This document shows, one piece after another, positions 24,948 through 34,280 of a DNA stretch of 64,000 nucleotides. The notes below the pieces were generated by a model. The model had not been told where the DNA came from, made no database searches, and was given only the letters and a program-made list of their open reading frames with translations. Source of the stretch: Mycobacterium innocens (lineage in GTDB: Bacteria; Actinomycetota; Actinomycetes; Mycobacteriales; Mycobacteriaceae); assembly GCF_900566055.1 (NCBI RefSeq), contig NZ_UPHQ01000226.1:1-64000 (forward strand), read 5' to 3'. A program made the translations under genes and the position numbers. Position 1 is the first letter of the stretch. Every line of letters begins with the position of its first letter.

Positions 24948-24966
24948 TGCATCGTCGGCGGTGGTC

Positions 24967-26562
24967 ATGACCGTTTTGCAGTCCACCCTCGACGCCCATG
25001 CCGGCGCGTACGCCGAAGCGGCAGCGGCGACGGCGGCAAAGCTGGACGAGATCGCCGCCGAACTGGCGAAGGCGCTGGCGGGCGGCGGGCCCAAATACGT
25101 CGACCGTCATCACGCCCGCGGCAAGCTCACGGCCCGGGAACGCATCGAATTGCTTGTCGACCCGGACTCGCCGTTCCTCGAGCTGAGCCCGCTGGCGGGA
25201 TACGGCAGCGCCTTCACGGTCGGTGCCAGCACGGTCGTCGGCATCGGTGCGGTGTCCGGCGTGGAATGCTTGATCGTCGCCAACGACCCGACGGTCAAAG
25301 GCGGCACCAGCAACCCGTGGACGTTGCGAAAAATCCTGCGGGCCAATCAGATCGCGTTCCAGAACCGGCTTCCGGTGATCTCTTTGGTGGAATCCGGCGG
25401 GGCGGACCTGCCGACGCAGAAGGAGATCTTCATTCCCGGCGGAGCAATGTTCCGCGACCTCACCCGGCTGTCCGCAGCCGGGATTCCCACCATCGCACTG
25501 GTATTCGGCAACTCCACCGCGGGCGGCGCCTACATTCCCGGCATGTGCGATCACGTGGTGATGATCAAGGAACGCTCCAAGGTGTTCCTGGCGGGCCCGC
25601 CGCTGGTGAAGATGGCCACCGGCGAGGAGTCCGACGACGAGTCGCTGGGTGGCGCCGAAATGCACGCCCGCATCTCGGGTTTGGCCGACTACTTCGCGCA
25701 AGACGAGCTCGACGCCATCCGCATCGGGCGTCGCATCGTGGCCCGGCTGAACTGGGTCAAGCAGGGGCCCGCGCCCGGGCCGGTCACCGAGCCGTTGTTC
25801 GATGCCGAGGAGCTGATCGGCATCGTCCCGGCGGACCTGCGCATTCCGTTCGACCCGCGGGAGGTTATCGCCCGCGTTGTCGACGGCTCCGAATTCGACG
25901 AGTTCAAGCCGCTGTACGGCTCGTCGCTGGTGACCGGGTGGGCCCGGCTGCATGGCTACCCGCTGGGCATCCTGGCCAACGCGCGCGGCATACTTTTCAG
26001 CGAAGAGTCGCAAAAGGCCACCCAGTTCATCGAGCTCGCCAACCGCTACGACACGCCACTGTTGTTCTTACACAACACCACCGGCTACATGGTCGGCAAG
26101 GTCTACGAAGAGGGCGGCATGATCAAGCACGGCTCGATGATGATCAATGCCGTGTCCAACTCGACCGTTCCGCACATCTCGCTGTTGATCGGCGCGTCGT
26201 ACGGCGCGGGCCACTACGGGATGTGCGGACGCGCCTACGACCCGAGGTTCCTGTTCGCCTGGCCCAGCGCCAAGTCCGCGGTGATGGGCGGCGCGCAGCT
26301 GGCGGGGGTGCTGTCCATCGTGGCCCGCGCCGCTGCCGAGGCCCGCGGCCAGCAGGTCGATGAAGCGGCCGACACAGCGATGCGTGCCGCCGTCGAAGGC
26401 CAGATCGAAGCCGAGTCGTTGCCGCTGGTGTTGTCCGGGATGCTCTACGACGACGGGGTGATCGACCCGCGCGACACCCGCACCGTGCTGGGAATGTGTT
26501 TGTCCGCCATCGCTAATGGCCCGATCAAGGGGACGTCGAACTTCGGCGTCTTCCGGATGTGA
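24967..26562 (+). CDS. accD2: Acyl-CoA carboxylase beta subunit AccD2
   Basis: 531 residues from the ATG at 24967. It has the two crotonase-like carboxyltransferase domains, with GGTSNPWTLRKILRANQIAF, GNSTAGGAYIPGMCDHVVM and GASYGAGHYGMCGRAYDPRF. The length and motifs fit the methylcrotonyl-/geranyl-CoA carboxylase branch (MCCB) rather than propionyl-CoA carboxylase. It transfers carboxyl from biotin on AccA2 to an acyl-CoA. Its stop overlaps the accA2 GTG, giving stoichiometric coupling. Confidence 0.93.
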   Translation: MTVLQSTLDAHAGAYAEAAAATAAKLDEIAAELAKALAGGGPKYVDRHHARGKLTARERIELLVDPDSPFLELSPLAGYGSAFTVGASTVVGIGAVSGVECLIVANDPTVKGGTSNPWTLRKILRANQIAFQNRLPVISLVESGGADLPTQKEIFIPGGAMFRDLTRLSAAGIPTIALVFGNSTAGGAYIPGMCDHVVMIKERSKVFLAGPPLVKMATGEESDDESLGGAEMHARISGLADYFAQDELDAIRIGRRIVARLNWVKQGPAPGPVTEPLFDAEELIGIVPADLRIPFDPREVIARVVDGSEFDEFKPLYGSSLVTGWARLHGYPLGILANARGILFSEESQKATQFIELANRYDTPLLFLHNTTGYMVGKVYEEGGMIKHGSMMINAVSNSTVPHISLLIGASYGAGHYGMCGRAYDPRFLFAWPSAKSAVMGGAQLAGVLSIVARAAAEARGQQVDEAADTAMRAAVEGQIEAESLPLVLSGMLYDDGVIDPRDTRTVLGMCLSAIANGPIKGTSNFGVFRM

Positions 26563-28553
26563 TGCAAATGCCGATCACTCGAGTACTGGTTGCCAATCGC
26601 GGCGAGATCGCGCGGCGGGTGTTCGCCACTTGCCGCCGGCTGGGCTTGGGCACCGTCGCCGTCTACACCGAACCGGATGCCGCCGCGCCGCATGTCGCCG
26701 AGGCCGACGCCCGGGTGCGGCTGCCCAAGACCAACGACCATCTCAACGCCGAGGCCATCATCGCGGCCGCCCGGGCCGCGGCCGCCGACGCCGTACACCC
26801 CGGCTACGGGTTCCTCTCGGAGAACGCCGATTTCGCCGCGGCCGTACAGGAGGCGGGACTGACCTGGGTCGGCCCACCGGTGGACGCGGTGCGGGCCATG
26901 GGCTCCAAGATCGAGTCCAAGAAGCTGATGGCGGCCGCCGGAGTGCCGGTACTCGACGAGCTCGACCCGGACACCGTCACCCAGGCCCAGCTGCCGGTGC
27001 TGGTGAAGGCGTCCGCGGGCGGTGGTGGCCGCGGGATGCGGGTTGTTCGCGAATTGTCCGCTTTGCCAGCCGAAGTCGAGGCCGCCAGGCGCGAAGCGCA
27101 GTCCGCCTTCGGCGACCCGACGGTGTTCTGTGAGCGTTATCTGCCCACCGGACACCACGTGGAGGTACAGGTGCTGGCCGACATGCACGGCACCGTCTGG
27201 GCCGTCGGCGAACGGGAATGCTCCATTCAGCGCCGGCACCAGAAGATCATCGAAGAAGCGCCCTCGCCGTTGGTGGAGCGCATACCCGGCATGCGTGCCA
27301 AGCTGTTTGACGCCGCCCGGCTGGCCGCCTCCGCCATCGGCTACACCGGTGCGGGTACGGTGGAGTTCCTCGCCGATGACGACGGTGAGTTCTACTTCCT
27401 GGAAATGAACACCCGGCTGCAGGTCGAGCACCCGGTCACCGAGGAGACCACCGGCCTGGACTTGGTCGAACTGCAACTCACGGTCGCCGAAGGCGGCCGG
27501 CTGGACGCCGAACCACCCGTGGCCCAAGGGTATTCGATCGAAGCCCGGCTCTACGCAGAGGACCCGGCGCAGGGCTGGCAGCCGCAGGCGGGTCTGGTGC
27601 ACAGCATCGACGTGCCGTCGGTGCGCGCGCAGTTCGGCACGCTGGGGCACCGGACCGGGATCCGGCTGGACTCGGGGATCGTTGCCGGCTCGACGGTGTC
27701 GATCCACTACGACCCGATGCTGGCCAAGGTCATCTCGTATGCTCCGACGCGCCGGCAGTCGGCGTTGGTGCTCGCCGACGCGCTGGCCCGCACCCGCCTG
27801 CACGGCCTGCGCACCAACCGCGAGCTGTTGGTCAACGTGCTGCGCCACCCGGCATTTCTCGACGGCGCCACGGATACCGCGTTTTTCGACACGCACGGTT
27901 TGGCGGAGCTGTCGGCACCGCTGGCCGACGCGACGACGTTCCGGTTGTCGGTGATCGCCGCCGCCCTGGCCGACGCCGCGCACAATCGCACGATTGCGGC
28001 GCTGTTCGGCTCCATCCCCAGTGGCTGGCGCAACCTGGCGTCGGGCTATCAGGTCAAGACGTACCTCGACGACGGCGGCGAGGAACACCGCATCGAATAC
28101 CGGTTCACCAGAAGCGGATTGGAACTTCCCGGCGACGGATCCGTCCAACTGGTATCGGCCATGCCGGACCAGGTCGTGCTGGCCGACGGTAACGGCGTGG
28201 ACCGCAGCTTCACGGTGGCACGTTACGGCCAGGACGTTTACGTCGATTCCGCCAGCGGACCGGTGCATCTGGTCGCGCTACCCCGCTTTCCCGAGCCGGG
28301 TTCGGCCGTCGAACAGGGATCATTGGTGGCGCCGATGCCCGGCAACGTCATCCGCTTGGGCGCCGACGTCGGCGATACCGTCACAGCGGGTCAGCCATTG
28401 ATCTGGCTGGAGGCAATGAAGATGGAACACACCATCAGCGCGCCGACTGACGGTGTGCTCACCCAGCTCAACGTCCACACCGGCCAGCAGGTCGACGTCG
28501 GTGCCGTGCTGGCACGCGTGGAAGGACCCGAAGCACAAGGAGATTCACAATGA
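26559..28553 (+). CDS. accA2: Acyl-CoA carboxylase alpha subunit AccA2 (biotin carboxylase + BCCP)
   Basis: 664 residues from a GTG at 26559 overlapping the accD2 stop; an ATG follows at once. The biotin carboxylase domain (1-450) carries VANRGEIARRVFATC, the ATP-grasp Gly loop KASAGGGGRGM, and FLEMNTRLQVEHPVTE. The C-terminal BCCP domain has the biotinylation site EAMKMEH about 40 residues from the end. It carboxylates its own biotin with ATP and bicarbonate. The stop overlaps the fadE12 ATG (ATGA). Confidence 0.94.
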   Translation: MMQMPITRVLVANRGEIARRVFATCRRLGLGTVAVYTEPDAAAPHVAEADARVRLPKTNDHLNAEAIIAAARAAAADAVHPGYGFLSENADFAAAVQEAGLTWVGPPVDAVRAMGSKIESKKLMAAAGVPVLDELDPDTVTQAQLPVLVKASAGGGGRGMRVVRELSALPAEVEAARREAQSAFGDPTVFCERYLPTGHHVEVQVLADMHGTVWAVGERECSIQRRHQKIIEEAPSPLVERIPGMRAKLFDAARLAASAIGYTGAGTVEFLADDDGEFYFLEMNTRLQVEHPVTEETTGLDLVELQLTVAEGGRLDAEPPVAQGYSIEARLYAEDPAQGWQPQAGLVHSIDVPSVRAQFGTLGHRTGIRLDSGIVAGSTVSIHYDPMLAKVISYAPTRRQSALVLADALARTRLHGLRTNRELLVNVLRHPAFLDGATDTAFFDTHGLAELSAPLADATTFRLSVIAAALADAAHNRTIAALFGSIPSGWRNLASGYQVKTYLDDGGEEHRIEYRFTRSGLELPGDGSVQLVSAMPDQVVLADGNGVDRSFTVARYGQDVYVDSASGPVHLVALPRFPEPGSAVEQGSLVAPMPGNVIRLGADVGDTVTAGQPLIWLEAMKMEHTISAPTDGVLTQLNVHTGQQVDVGAVLARVEGPEAQGDSQ

Positions 28554-29716
28554 CAGACACTAGCTTCATCGAAAGTGAAGAGCGCCAGGCGCTACGCAAG
28601 GCGGTGGCCGAATGGGTGTCCAACTACGGCCACGAGTACTACCTGAAGAAGGCCCGTGCACACGAACACACCACCGAATTATGGGCCGAGGCAGGAAAAC
28701 TCGGGTTCATCGGAGTGAACCTGCCCGAGGAGTACGGCGGCGGCGGCGCCGGCATGTACGAGCTGTCGCTGGTGATGGAGGAGATGGCGGCAGCGGGTTC
28801 CGCGCTGCTGCTGATGGTGGTGTCGCCGGCCATCAACGGCACCATCATCGCCAAGTTCGGCACCGACGAACAAAAGCAGCGCTGGCTGCCCGGCATCGCC
28901 GACGGGTCGTTGACGATGGCCTTCGCGATCACCGAGCCGGACGCCGGGTCCAATTCGCACAAGATCACCACCACCGGCCGCCGCGACGGCAGCGACTGGA
29001 TTCTCAAGGGCCAGAAGGTCTATATCTCCGGCATCGACCAGGCGCAGGCGGTGCTGGTGGTGGGTCGCACGGAAGAGGCCAAGACCGGCAAGCTGCGCCC
29101 GGCGTTGTTCGTGGTGCCCACCGACGCACCCGGCTTCACATATACGCCGATCGAGATGGAGCTGATCAGCCCGGAACGCCAGTTCCAGGTGTTCCTCGAC
29201 GACGTCCGACTACCCGCCGATGCACTGGTCGGAGCCCAGGACGCGGCGATCGCACAGCTTTTCGCCGGTCTGAATCCCGAGCGCATCATGGGCGCGGCCA
29301 GCGCGGTCGGCATGGGCCGGTTCGCGCTGGGCAAGGCCGTCGACTACGTCAAGACGCGCCAGGTGTGGTCCACCCCGATCGGTGCGCACCAGGGGTTGGC
29401 ACATCCGTTGGCGCAGTGCCACATTGAGGTTGAACTGGCCAAGCTGATGATGCAGAAGGCCGCCACGCTCTACGACCACGGCGACGACGTGGGCGCGGCC
29501 GAGGCGGCTAACATGGCCAAATACGCTGCGGCCGAAGCCTCGACCCGGGCGGTCGACCAGGCCGTGCAGTCCATGGGCGGCAACGGGCTGACCAAAGAAT
29601 ACGGTGTGGCCGCGATGATGACGTCGGCCCGGCTGGCCCGGATCGCCCCGATCAGCCGCGAGATGGTGCTCAACTTCGTCGCGCAGACATCGCTGGGCCT
29701 GCCCCGGTCTTACTGA
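28550..29716 (+). CDS. fadE12: Acyl-CoA dehydrogenase FadE12
   Basis: 388 residues, coupled to accA2 by ATGA. It shows FAITEPDAGSNSHKITTTGR, the substrate/FAD loop LISPERQFQVFLDDVRLP, and a Glu in NPERIMGAASAVG at the position of the isovaleryl-CoA dehydrogenase catalytic base. The usual YEGT motif near the C-terminus is absent. A second branched-chain-type dehydrogenase in the same operon suggests two oxidation steps in one pathway. The last base of its stop is the first of the echA7 ATG. Confidence 0.92.
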   Translation: MTDTSFIESEERQALRKAVAEWVSNYGHEYYLKKARAHEHTTELWAEAGKLGFIGVNLPEEYGGGGAGMYELSLVMEEMAAAGSALLLMVVSPAINGTIIAKFGTDEQKQRWLPGIADGSLTMAFAITEPDAGSNSHKITTTGRRDGSDWILKGQKVYISGIDQAQAVLVVGRTEEAKTGKLRPALFVVPTDAPGFTYTPIEMELISPERQFQVFLDDVRLPADALVGAQDAAIAQLFAGLNPERIMGAASAVGMGRFALGKAVDYVKTRQVWSTPIGAHQGLAHPLAQCHIEVELAKLMMQKAATLYDHGDDVGAAEAANMAKYAAAEASTRAVDQAVQSMGGNGLTKEYGVAAMMTSARLARIAPISREMVLNFVAQTSLGLPRSY

Positions 29717-30567
29717 TGGACGCTCTCGTCGAGTACGCGGGGCCGGGCGAGTGCGGCGGTCCGCTGGCGCGGCTGACGCTCAACTCGCCGCACAACCGCA
29801 ACGCACTGTCGAGCGTCCTGGTCAGCCAGCTGCATCAGGGACTGCGAGACGCGGCGGCCGATCCAGCGGTACGGGTGGTGGTGCTCACCCACACCGGCGG
29901 CACCTTCTGCGCGGGTGCGGACTTGAGCGAGGCCGGCGGCGGCGACCCGCGTGGCGATCGCGAGCGCGGCGCAGCCGGGCGAAGCGGGTCGCCACCATCG
30001 GCATACGACATGGCGGTGGCGCGGGCCCGGGAGATGACGACGGTGCTGCGTGCCATCGTCGAGTCCCCACGGCCGGTCATCGGCGCGGTCAACGGGCATG
30101 TCCGAGCCGGCGGGTTCGGTCTGGTCGGGGCCTGCGACATGGTGGTCGCCGGCCCGCGCAGCACCTTTGCGCTGACCGAGGCCCGGATCGGCGTGGCCCC
30201 GGCGATCATTTCGCTGACGTTGCTGCCCAAGCTATCGCCGCGCGCTGCGGCCCGGTACTACCTGACGGGCGAGACGTTCGGCGCCAGCGAAGCCGCGGAG
30301 ATCGGCTTGGTCACCATGGCAGCCGACGATGTGGATGCCGCGGTGGCCAAGCTGGTCGCCGAGGTGGGTCGCGGATCACCGCAGGGCCTGGCGGCATCGA
30401 AGGCGCTGACAACCGCCGCGGTACTGGAAGGATTCGACCGCGACGCCCAACGGCTCACCGAGGAGTCGGCGCGGCTGTTCGTTTCGGAGGAGGCGCGCGA
30501 GGGCATGCTGGCATTCCTGCAGAAACGTCCACCGAGCTGGGTCAAATCCGACCCGGCGAGTCGCTGA
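29716..30567 (+). CDS. echA7: Enoyl-CoA hydratase EchA7
   Basis: 283 residues of the crotonase family. The oxyanion-hole loop is GTFCAGADLSEAGGG, the second is ARAGGFGLVGACDMV, and LTEARIGVAPAIIS carries the catalytic-region Glu. A Gly/Arg/Asp-rich insertion (GGGDPRGDRERGAAGRSG) follows the first loop. It is predicted to hydrate the unsaturated acyl-CoA made by the carboxylase or dehydrogenases, as LiuC or AtuE do. It is the last gene of the operon, starting within the fadE12 stop (TGATG). Confidence 0.92.
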   Translation: MDALVEYAGPGECGGPLARLTLNSPHNRNALSSVLVSQLHQGLRDAAADPAVRVVVLTHTGGTFCAGADLSEAGGGDPRGDRERGAAGRSGSPPSAYDMAVARAREMTTVLRAIVESPRPVIGAVNGHVRAGGFGLVGACDMVVAGPRSTFALTEARIGVAPAIISLTLLPKLSPRAAARYYLTGETFGASEAAEIGLVTMAADDVDAAVAKLVAEVGRGSPQGLAASKALTTAAVLEGFDRDAQRLTEESARLFVSEEAREGMLAFLQKRPPSWVKSDPASR

Positions 30568-30670
30568 GCAGCACGATTGCCGGCTGGGCGAGTCGGACTT
30601 GGCCGGGGGGAAGGTTGCAGTTTAGCCAACCAGCTTGCAGCAAATCCTGGACGTCGTACGCTCGTGGGTG

Positions 30671-31273
30671 ATGAGCAACCCGGCCCAACGCGATACGAAG
30701 GACACGCGTGACGATTCGTCGCTCGCGGCTGACACTGATCGCATTCAGATCGCGCAGTTGCTGGCGTACGCGGCGGAACAGGGTCGCCTGCAGCTCAACG
30801 AGTACGAAGATCGGCTTACCAGGGCTTACGCGGCAACCACCTACCGAGAGCTGGACCAGCTTCGAGCCGACCTGCCCGGCGCCTCGGTAAGCCCCCGTCG
30901 CGGCGGCAACTGCAACCCGGCACCGTCCACCCTGTTGCTCGCCCTGCTGAGTGGGTTCGAGCGGCGCGGCCGGTGGAATGTGCCGAAGAAGCTGACCACC
31001 TTCACGCTTTGGGGAACCGGCGTGCTGGATTTGCGCTACGCCGACTTCACCTCAACCGAGGTCGAGATCCGCGCATACTCGATCATGGGTGTGCAGACCA
31101 TCCTGGTGCCTCCCGAAGTCCACGTCGAAATCCACGGCCGCGCTGTGATGGGCAACTTCGACCGCGAAGTCGTGGGCGAGGGCAGCCGGGGTGCACCAAA
31201 GGTGAAGATCCGCGGCTTCTCGTTCTGGGGCGGCGTGGGCATCAAGCGTAAAGCGCGCAAGCCCCGCAAGTAG
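30671..31273 (+). CDS. DUF1707 / cell-wall-active-antibiotic-response domain protein (Rv0966c type)
   Basis: 200 residues from the ATG at 30671. The N-terminal DUF1707 motif is LLAYAAEQGRLQLNEYEDRL followed by ATTYRELDQLRADLP. The C-terminal beta-rich DUF2154-like half contains RAYSIMGVQTILVPPEVHVE and the repeated Phe/Trp-Gly turn FSFWGGVGIKRK. No TM helix separates the halves. The family is linked to envelope response in actinobacteria, with unknown biochemistry. It follows echA7 by about 100 bases. The csoR-ctpV copper operon, which sits in this gap in M. tuberculosis, is absent. Confidence 0.82.
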   Translation: MSNPAQRDTKDTRDDSSLAADTDRIQIAQLLAYAAEQGRLQLNEYEDRLTRAYAATTYRELDQLRADLPGASVSPRRGGNCNPAPSTLLLALLSGFERRGRWNVPKKLTTFTLWGTGVLDLRYADFTSTEVEIRAYSIMGVQTILVPPEVHVEIHGRAVMGNFDREVVGEGSRGAPKVKIRGFSFWGGVGIKRKARKPRK

Positions 31274-31363
31274 CCCGGTACGGCCGCCGAAGGTGAATAG
31301 CCCGGTTGGCGGGTGTGTGCCATACTCCCCGGAGGTTTGCTTGCTGGCTGATCGGGAGGGTCG

Positions 31364-31708
31364 ATGATGGAGACGTTGCGTGTCGTTCCTGAGGTGCTGA
31401 CTCGGGTGGGATATGAGTTGGCCAATCACGGTGAGTCACTGCTGGTTTTGCACCAGTCATGCCACGGTGCAGCCGAAGGCGCGCGGTCGGGATGGGTCGG
31501 GTCCTCGGCTGGCGCGCTGTCGGGGTTGCTGGGTAGCTGGGAGACGGTCAGCGCCACCCACGCCGACCGATTCGGTGAGCATTCCTGCGGCATGCATCTC
31601 GCGGCGGTCGGCTTCGCTGAGATGGACCAGAGCAACGCCGCGGCGCTGGCCGCGGTCGGTGCGCAGGCTGGCAGCAGCGGTCGATTCGATGGCGTTGACG
31701 TTAGCTGA
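31364..31708 (+). CDS. EspC/DUF2580-like type VII secretion substrate
   Basis: 114 residues starting [20 protein letters not shown], with AGGGTCG before the start. It is all-helical, with [18 protein letters not shown], a WxG-like helix turn, at about residues 44-61. This is the pattern of ESX-1 secretion-associated EspC-type proteins that pair with a larger partner. Its 3' end overlaps the start of the DUF1023 hydrolase by 20 bases, so the two are probably co-translated. The partner and cognate ESX system are not shown by sequence. Confidence 0.72.
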   Translation: MMETLRVVPEVLTRVGYELANHGESLLVLHQSCHGAAEGARSGWVGSSAGALSGLLGSWETVSATHADRFGEHSCGMHLAAVGFAEMDQSNAAALAAVGAQAGSSGRFDGVDVS

Positions 31709-33383
31709 TATTGAGCGCTGGGATCCTGCGGCGATCAGGACGGTGTTTCAGGCGGCGATTGACCGCGCACACGGCACCCGCACCACATCGGCGGCGCTCA
31801 GTGACACCATGCGGTTGCTGGACTTCGGTGGTGATGCCGCCGATGCGGCGCTGGCGGCAACGCACCGCACGACGTTGCTTCTCGACGACCATGCCGATGC
31901 GTGCGAGGCAGTCGCACGGGCCGCGGAGAAATCGGCCGAAGAGGTCGCCGCAATCAAGTTGCGGCTGCAGGCCATTCGCGATAGTGCCCGGGATTACCAC
32001 CTGACGATTGACAATGCGACCGGTTCGGCGTTGCCGCCCGCTGACTTGTCGTCGTACTCCCCTGCTGATCAGCAGTCGATTCTCAATGCCGCGATCAGGC
32101 TGACGGAATGCATCAAGCGTCTGCTCGCTGACGCCGAGACCGCCGATGAGGATCTGGCCGCGGCGATTCGGGGCGCCGCCGGGGACTTGTCACCTGAGCA
32201 GGTCAGCGCCCAACTCAGCCATGAGCCACCCAAGATGCCGCAGATGCCGCCGCCCGGAAGCGATCCCAAGGAGGTGAGCAAGTGGTGGCATTCGCTGACA
32301 CCGGGACAGCAGGATCGGGTCAAACAATGGTTCCCCAACGCCATTCGCAACCTCGACGGCATCGCCACCAGAGTTCGCAACGAACTCAATATGCCGGTGC
32401 TGCAACGCGAACTCGACCGGCTGCAGCGCGGCTGGCTGGATGGAAATGGCGTGTGGCATACGGACACTGAGAAGTTGGCGGATCTGCAGGCGCTGCGCGA
32501 CGCGCTTACCAACAACCCGGGCAGCAGCCTGATTCTGTTGGACACCGCCAGTAATTCCCGCAAGGTGTTGGCGGCAGTGGGGGTAGGCGACGTCGACAAT
32601 GCAGAGCGGGTCGGTGTAACAGTGGGCGGATTGAACACGCGAGTGAGTTCCAGTGCTGAAGCGATGGTCAGGGAAGCTCAAGTCCAACGAGGCAAGGCAT
32701 CGGACTTGAGGAGGTTCGCGGGTACACCGAATTACGATGCGGTCGCTTCCATTGCGTGGCTGGGATATGACGCTCCGGACAGCCTGAAGGACGTGACGCA
32801 TGACTGGTCGGCTCGCGATGCCGCAGGGCCGTTGAATCGCTTCTACAAGGGCATAGCGGCTGGCAGCAATGTCTCGGATCAGCACATCACCGCGTTCGGG
32901 CATTCATACGGCTCCCTGGTGACCAGTCTTGCGCTGCAGCAGGGCGCACCGGTAAGCGACGTCGTACTGTACGGTTCGCCGGGCACCGAGCTCACCAACG
33001 CCGCCCAGCTAGGAGTTCAGCCGGGACATGCCTACTACATGATCGGTGTCAATGATGATGTCTCTCAAGTGATTCCCGAGTTCGGCGCATTCGGTGCCGC
33101 ACCGCAGGACGTACCGGGCATGACTGAGCTGTCCACCAGTACTGGGCTCGCACTGGGTGGTCACTATGGTGACGGCAACCTTCATGAGCGGGCCTACGGT
33201 CATTCGGAGTATGCGCGCATGGGAAGCAACGGCGAACTGCGCATGAGCGGCTACAACATGGCCGCGGTGCTGGCCGGACTGCCCGACGATCTGGTCACAC
33301 CACGCGCGGTCGGTGTGGACCGGCTGCCCGGCGGCGCCGGCCCCTATGAAGTACCGCCTCCAATCCCGCGGCAGCACGCATGA
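31689..33383 (+). CDS. DUF1023 alpha/beta-hydrolase, type VII-associated
   Basis: 564 residues from the ATG at 31689; the frame is open upstream to 31413, but that part is shadowed by the EspC-like gene. An N-terminal helical region (about 1-220) resembles ESX-associated EspA/PPE-like helices. The C-terminal DUF1023 hydrolase has the nucleophile elbow [10 protein letters not shown] and a His late in GGHYGDGN. Counterparts in M. tuberculosis around Rv0963c-Rv0965c appear shortened. It is coupled by ATGA to the lipoprotein gene. Esterase or lipase activity is family-based inference. Confidence 0.8.
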   Translation: MALTLADIERWDPAAIRTVFQAAIDRAHGTRTTSAALSDTMRLLDFGGDAADAALAATHRTTLLLDDHADACEAVARAAEKSAEEVAAIKLRLQAIRDSARDYHLTIDNATGSALPPADLSSYSPADQQSILNAAIRLTECIKRLLADAETADEDLAAAIRGAAGDLSPEQVSAQLSHEPPKMPQMPPPGSDPKEVSKWWHSLTPGQQDRVKQWFPNAIRNLDGIATRVRNELNMPVLQRELDRLQRGWLDGNGVWHTDTEKLADLQALRDALTNNPGSSLILLDTASNSRKVLAAVGVGDVDNAERVGVTVGGLNTRVSSSAEAMVREAQVQRGKASDLRRFAGTPNYDAVASIAWLGYDAPDSLKDVTHDWSARDAAGPLNRFYKGIAAGSNVSDQHITAFGHSYGSLVTSLALQQGAPVSDVVLYGSPGTELTNAAQLGVQPGHAYYMIGVNDDVSQVIPEFGAFGAAPQDVPGMTELSTSTGLALGGHYGDGNLHERAYGHSEYARMGSNGELRMSGYNMAAVLAGLPDDLVTPRAVGVDRLPGGAGPYEVPPPIPRQHA

Positions 33384-34045
33384 ACCGGCCACACCGTTAT
33401 GCCACGGCCGGACTGCTCAGCGTCACGCTACTGCTCACCAGCTGCCTCAAACCCAATACGTTGGATCCGTACGCCAACCCAGGCCGTGGCGAGTTGGATC
33501 GCCTACAGCAGATCGTCAACAAACGACCCGACCTAGAGACGGTCCAGCAGCAGCTCGCCAACCTCGATGCCACCATCCGGGCGGTGATCACCGAATATTC
33601 GCCACAGACAAAGTTCTCCAGCACCCCATTGAGTCATCCGACTAACGGCTGCAACGACCCCTTCGTCCGGACCATCGGCCGGCAAGAGGAAAGCGACCAC
33701 TTCTTCGGCGAACCTGCACCCACCCCAGAGCAATGGCTGCAAATTGTCACCGAGCTGGCACCAGTGTTCAAAGCGGCCGGTTTTCGGCCCAACAACTCCG
33801 CCCCCGGTGACCCACCCCTGCCGTTGGGATCGGCCAATGATTCGCAAATCCGCGACGACGGCACACTGATCAATCTCGTAAACCACGGGCATTTGCTGGC
33901 CTACTCCTACAACACCGGGTGCCACCTCCCGGCCGCCTGGCGCACCGCCCCACCACCACCGAACATGCGTCCCCCCAACGACCCCGACGTCCACTACCCA
34001 TACCTGTACGGATCCCCCGGCGGCCGAACCCGCGGCGCCTATTGA
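33380..34045 (+). CDS. LprP-like lipoprotein, copy 1
   Basis: 221 residues. The signal peptide ends at the lipobox LLTSC (Cys22), so it is a membrane-anchored lipoprotein on the outer face. The mature part contains [20 protein letters not shown], then [12 protein letters not shown] and a Pro-rich C-terminus ending [19 protein letters not shown]. It corresponds to Rv0962c/LprP, whose function is unknown. Its ATG overlaps the hydrolase stop (ATGA). A second copy follows 235 bases later, at roughly 80% identity by eye. Confidence 0.85.
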   Translation: MNRPHRYATAGLLSVTLLLTSCLKPNTLDPYANPGRGELDRLQQIVNKRPDLETVQQQLANLDATIRAVITEYSPQTKFSSTPLSHPTNGCNDPFVRTIGRQEESDHFFGEPAPTPEQWLQIVTELAPVFKAAGFRPNNSAPGDPPLPLGSANDSQIRDDGTLINLVNHGHLLAYSYNTGCHLPAAWRTAPPPPNMRPPNDPDVHYPYLYGSPGGRTRGAY

Positions 34046-34078
34046 CCAGCGATCGCAGCCAGGGCATACCTACCGAAT

Positions 34079-34273
34079 CAATAGTGATGTGTCCCAAGTG
34101 ATTCCCGAGTTCGGTGCGTTCCGCGCCGCACCGCAGGGGGCAACTGCGCGGCTACAACATGGCAGCGGCTGCTTGCCGGAAAACCGACGACCTCATCACG
34201 CCCCGCGCGGTCGGGGTGGACGCGCTCCCAGCTGGCGCCGGCCCCCACGAAATGCCGCCTCCAATCCCGCTGA
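34079..34273 (+). pseudogene. Remnant of a duplicated DUF1023 gene 3' end
   Basis: The stretch aligns with the end of the DUF1023 gene. 34079-34137 matches about 33051-33111 ([11 protein letters not shown]), then about 120 bases are missing, and 34140-34273 matches about 33238-33376 (YNMAA, PRAVGVD, PPPIP) with frame changes. It is the residue of a tandem duplication that copied the hydrolase tail plus the lipoprotein gene. Confidence 0.82.
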
Positions 34274-34280
34274 GGACCTC

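Noticed and set aside
26445..28268. A 607-residue minus-strand open frame opposite accA2
   Set aside because: It is a shadow of the biotin carboxylase gene with low-complexity composition and no start signals.
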